From contig CAXBLG010000126.1 of the NCBI GenBank assembly GCA_963976395.1, positions 1 to 5,678 of the forward strand: a stretch of 5,678 nucleotides of DNA, in the 5' to 3' direction. The notes under the pieces are model-generated. The model saw only the letters and a program-made list of their open reading frames with translations. It searched no databases and had not been told where the DNA came from. Within the stretch, counting starts at the first letter, position 1, and each line of letters begins with the position of its first letter. Origin of the DNA: UBA11612 sp963976395 (GTDB taxonomy: Bacteria; Pseudomonadota; Alphaproteobacteria; Rhodospirillales; Rhodospirillaceae). Shown here piece by piece: positions 5,661-5,678 of the stretch. Made by a program: the position numbers and the translations under genes.

Positions 5661-5678
5661 GCAATGGGCGGTCATTAT

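Noticed and set aside
1..5678. CRISPR array, mobile element, tRNA/rRNA or novel defence system
   Set aside because: No regularly spaced repeats, transposase or integrase frame, terminal repeats or structural RNA sequence was seen; the window is dominated by conserved housekeeping genes.

Overview
The window looks like chromosomal DNA of an alphaproteobacterium. The PheS, ThrRS and IF3 sequences are of proteobacterial type, and ThrRS carries an acidic insert before its first zinc ligand (residues about 322-334) that I associate with alphaproteobacteria. The order cannot be settled from sequence alone. The gene order thrS - infC - rpmI - rplT - pheS is the classical translation cluster known from E. 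coli, here read from right to left on the minus strand. I see no mobile element, CRISPR array, tRNA or rRNA, and no new defence or secretion system; most of the interest lies in translation start signals and RNA leaders.

Layout from the transcriptional start of the cluster (right edge) leftwards: a sigma70-like promoter (5633-5660) drives thrS (5586-3619, threonyl-tRNA synthetase). A 96-nt gap with a perfect 9-bp hairpin follows, then infC (3522-2986, IF3). infC has no in-frame AUG, GUG or UUG at its proper N-terminus; its best start is an AUA codon 8 nt after an AGGAG Shine-Dalgarno sequence. A DoxX-family membrane protein (2915-2505) follows in the same direction. Its 3' end faces, across 18 bases, a plus-strand gene for a secreted DUF3016-type protein (1980-2486). 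This doxX/DUF3016 pair splits the classical infC-rpmI junction.

Left of that lies a 321-base non-coding region (1659-1979). It holds a good minus-strand promoter (TTGCAA-17-TATAAG) and a leader of about 150 nt with two inverted repeats, one of them resembling a terminator, in front of rpmI (1658-1458, L35) and rplT (1432-1076, L20). A strong intrinsic terminator (1031-997) separates rplT from pheS (963 to the left edge, cut off at its C-terminus).

Functionally this is a translation block: two aminoacyl-tRNA synthetases, an initiation factor and two large-subunit proteins. Because the cluster is interrupted, rpmI-rplT probably has its own promoter and leader control, while infC, still joined to thrS, appears to keep start-codon autoregulation. 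The doxX and DUF3016 genes have no evident link to translation.
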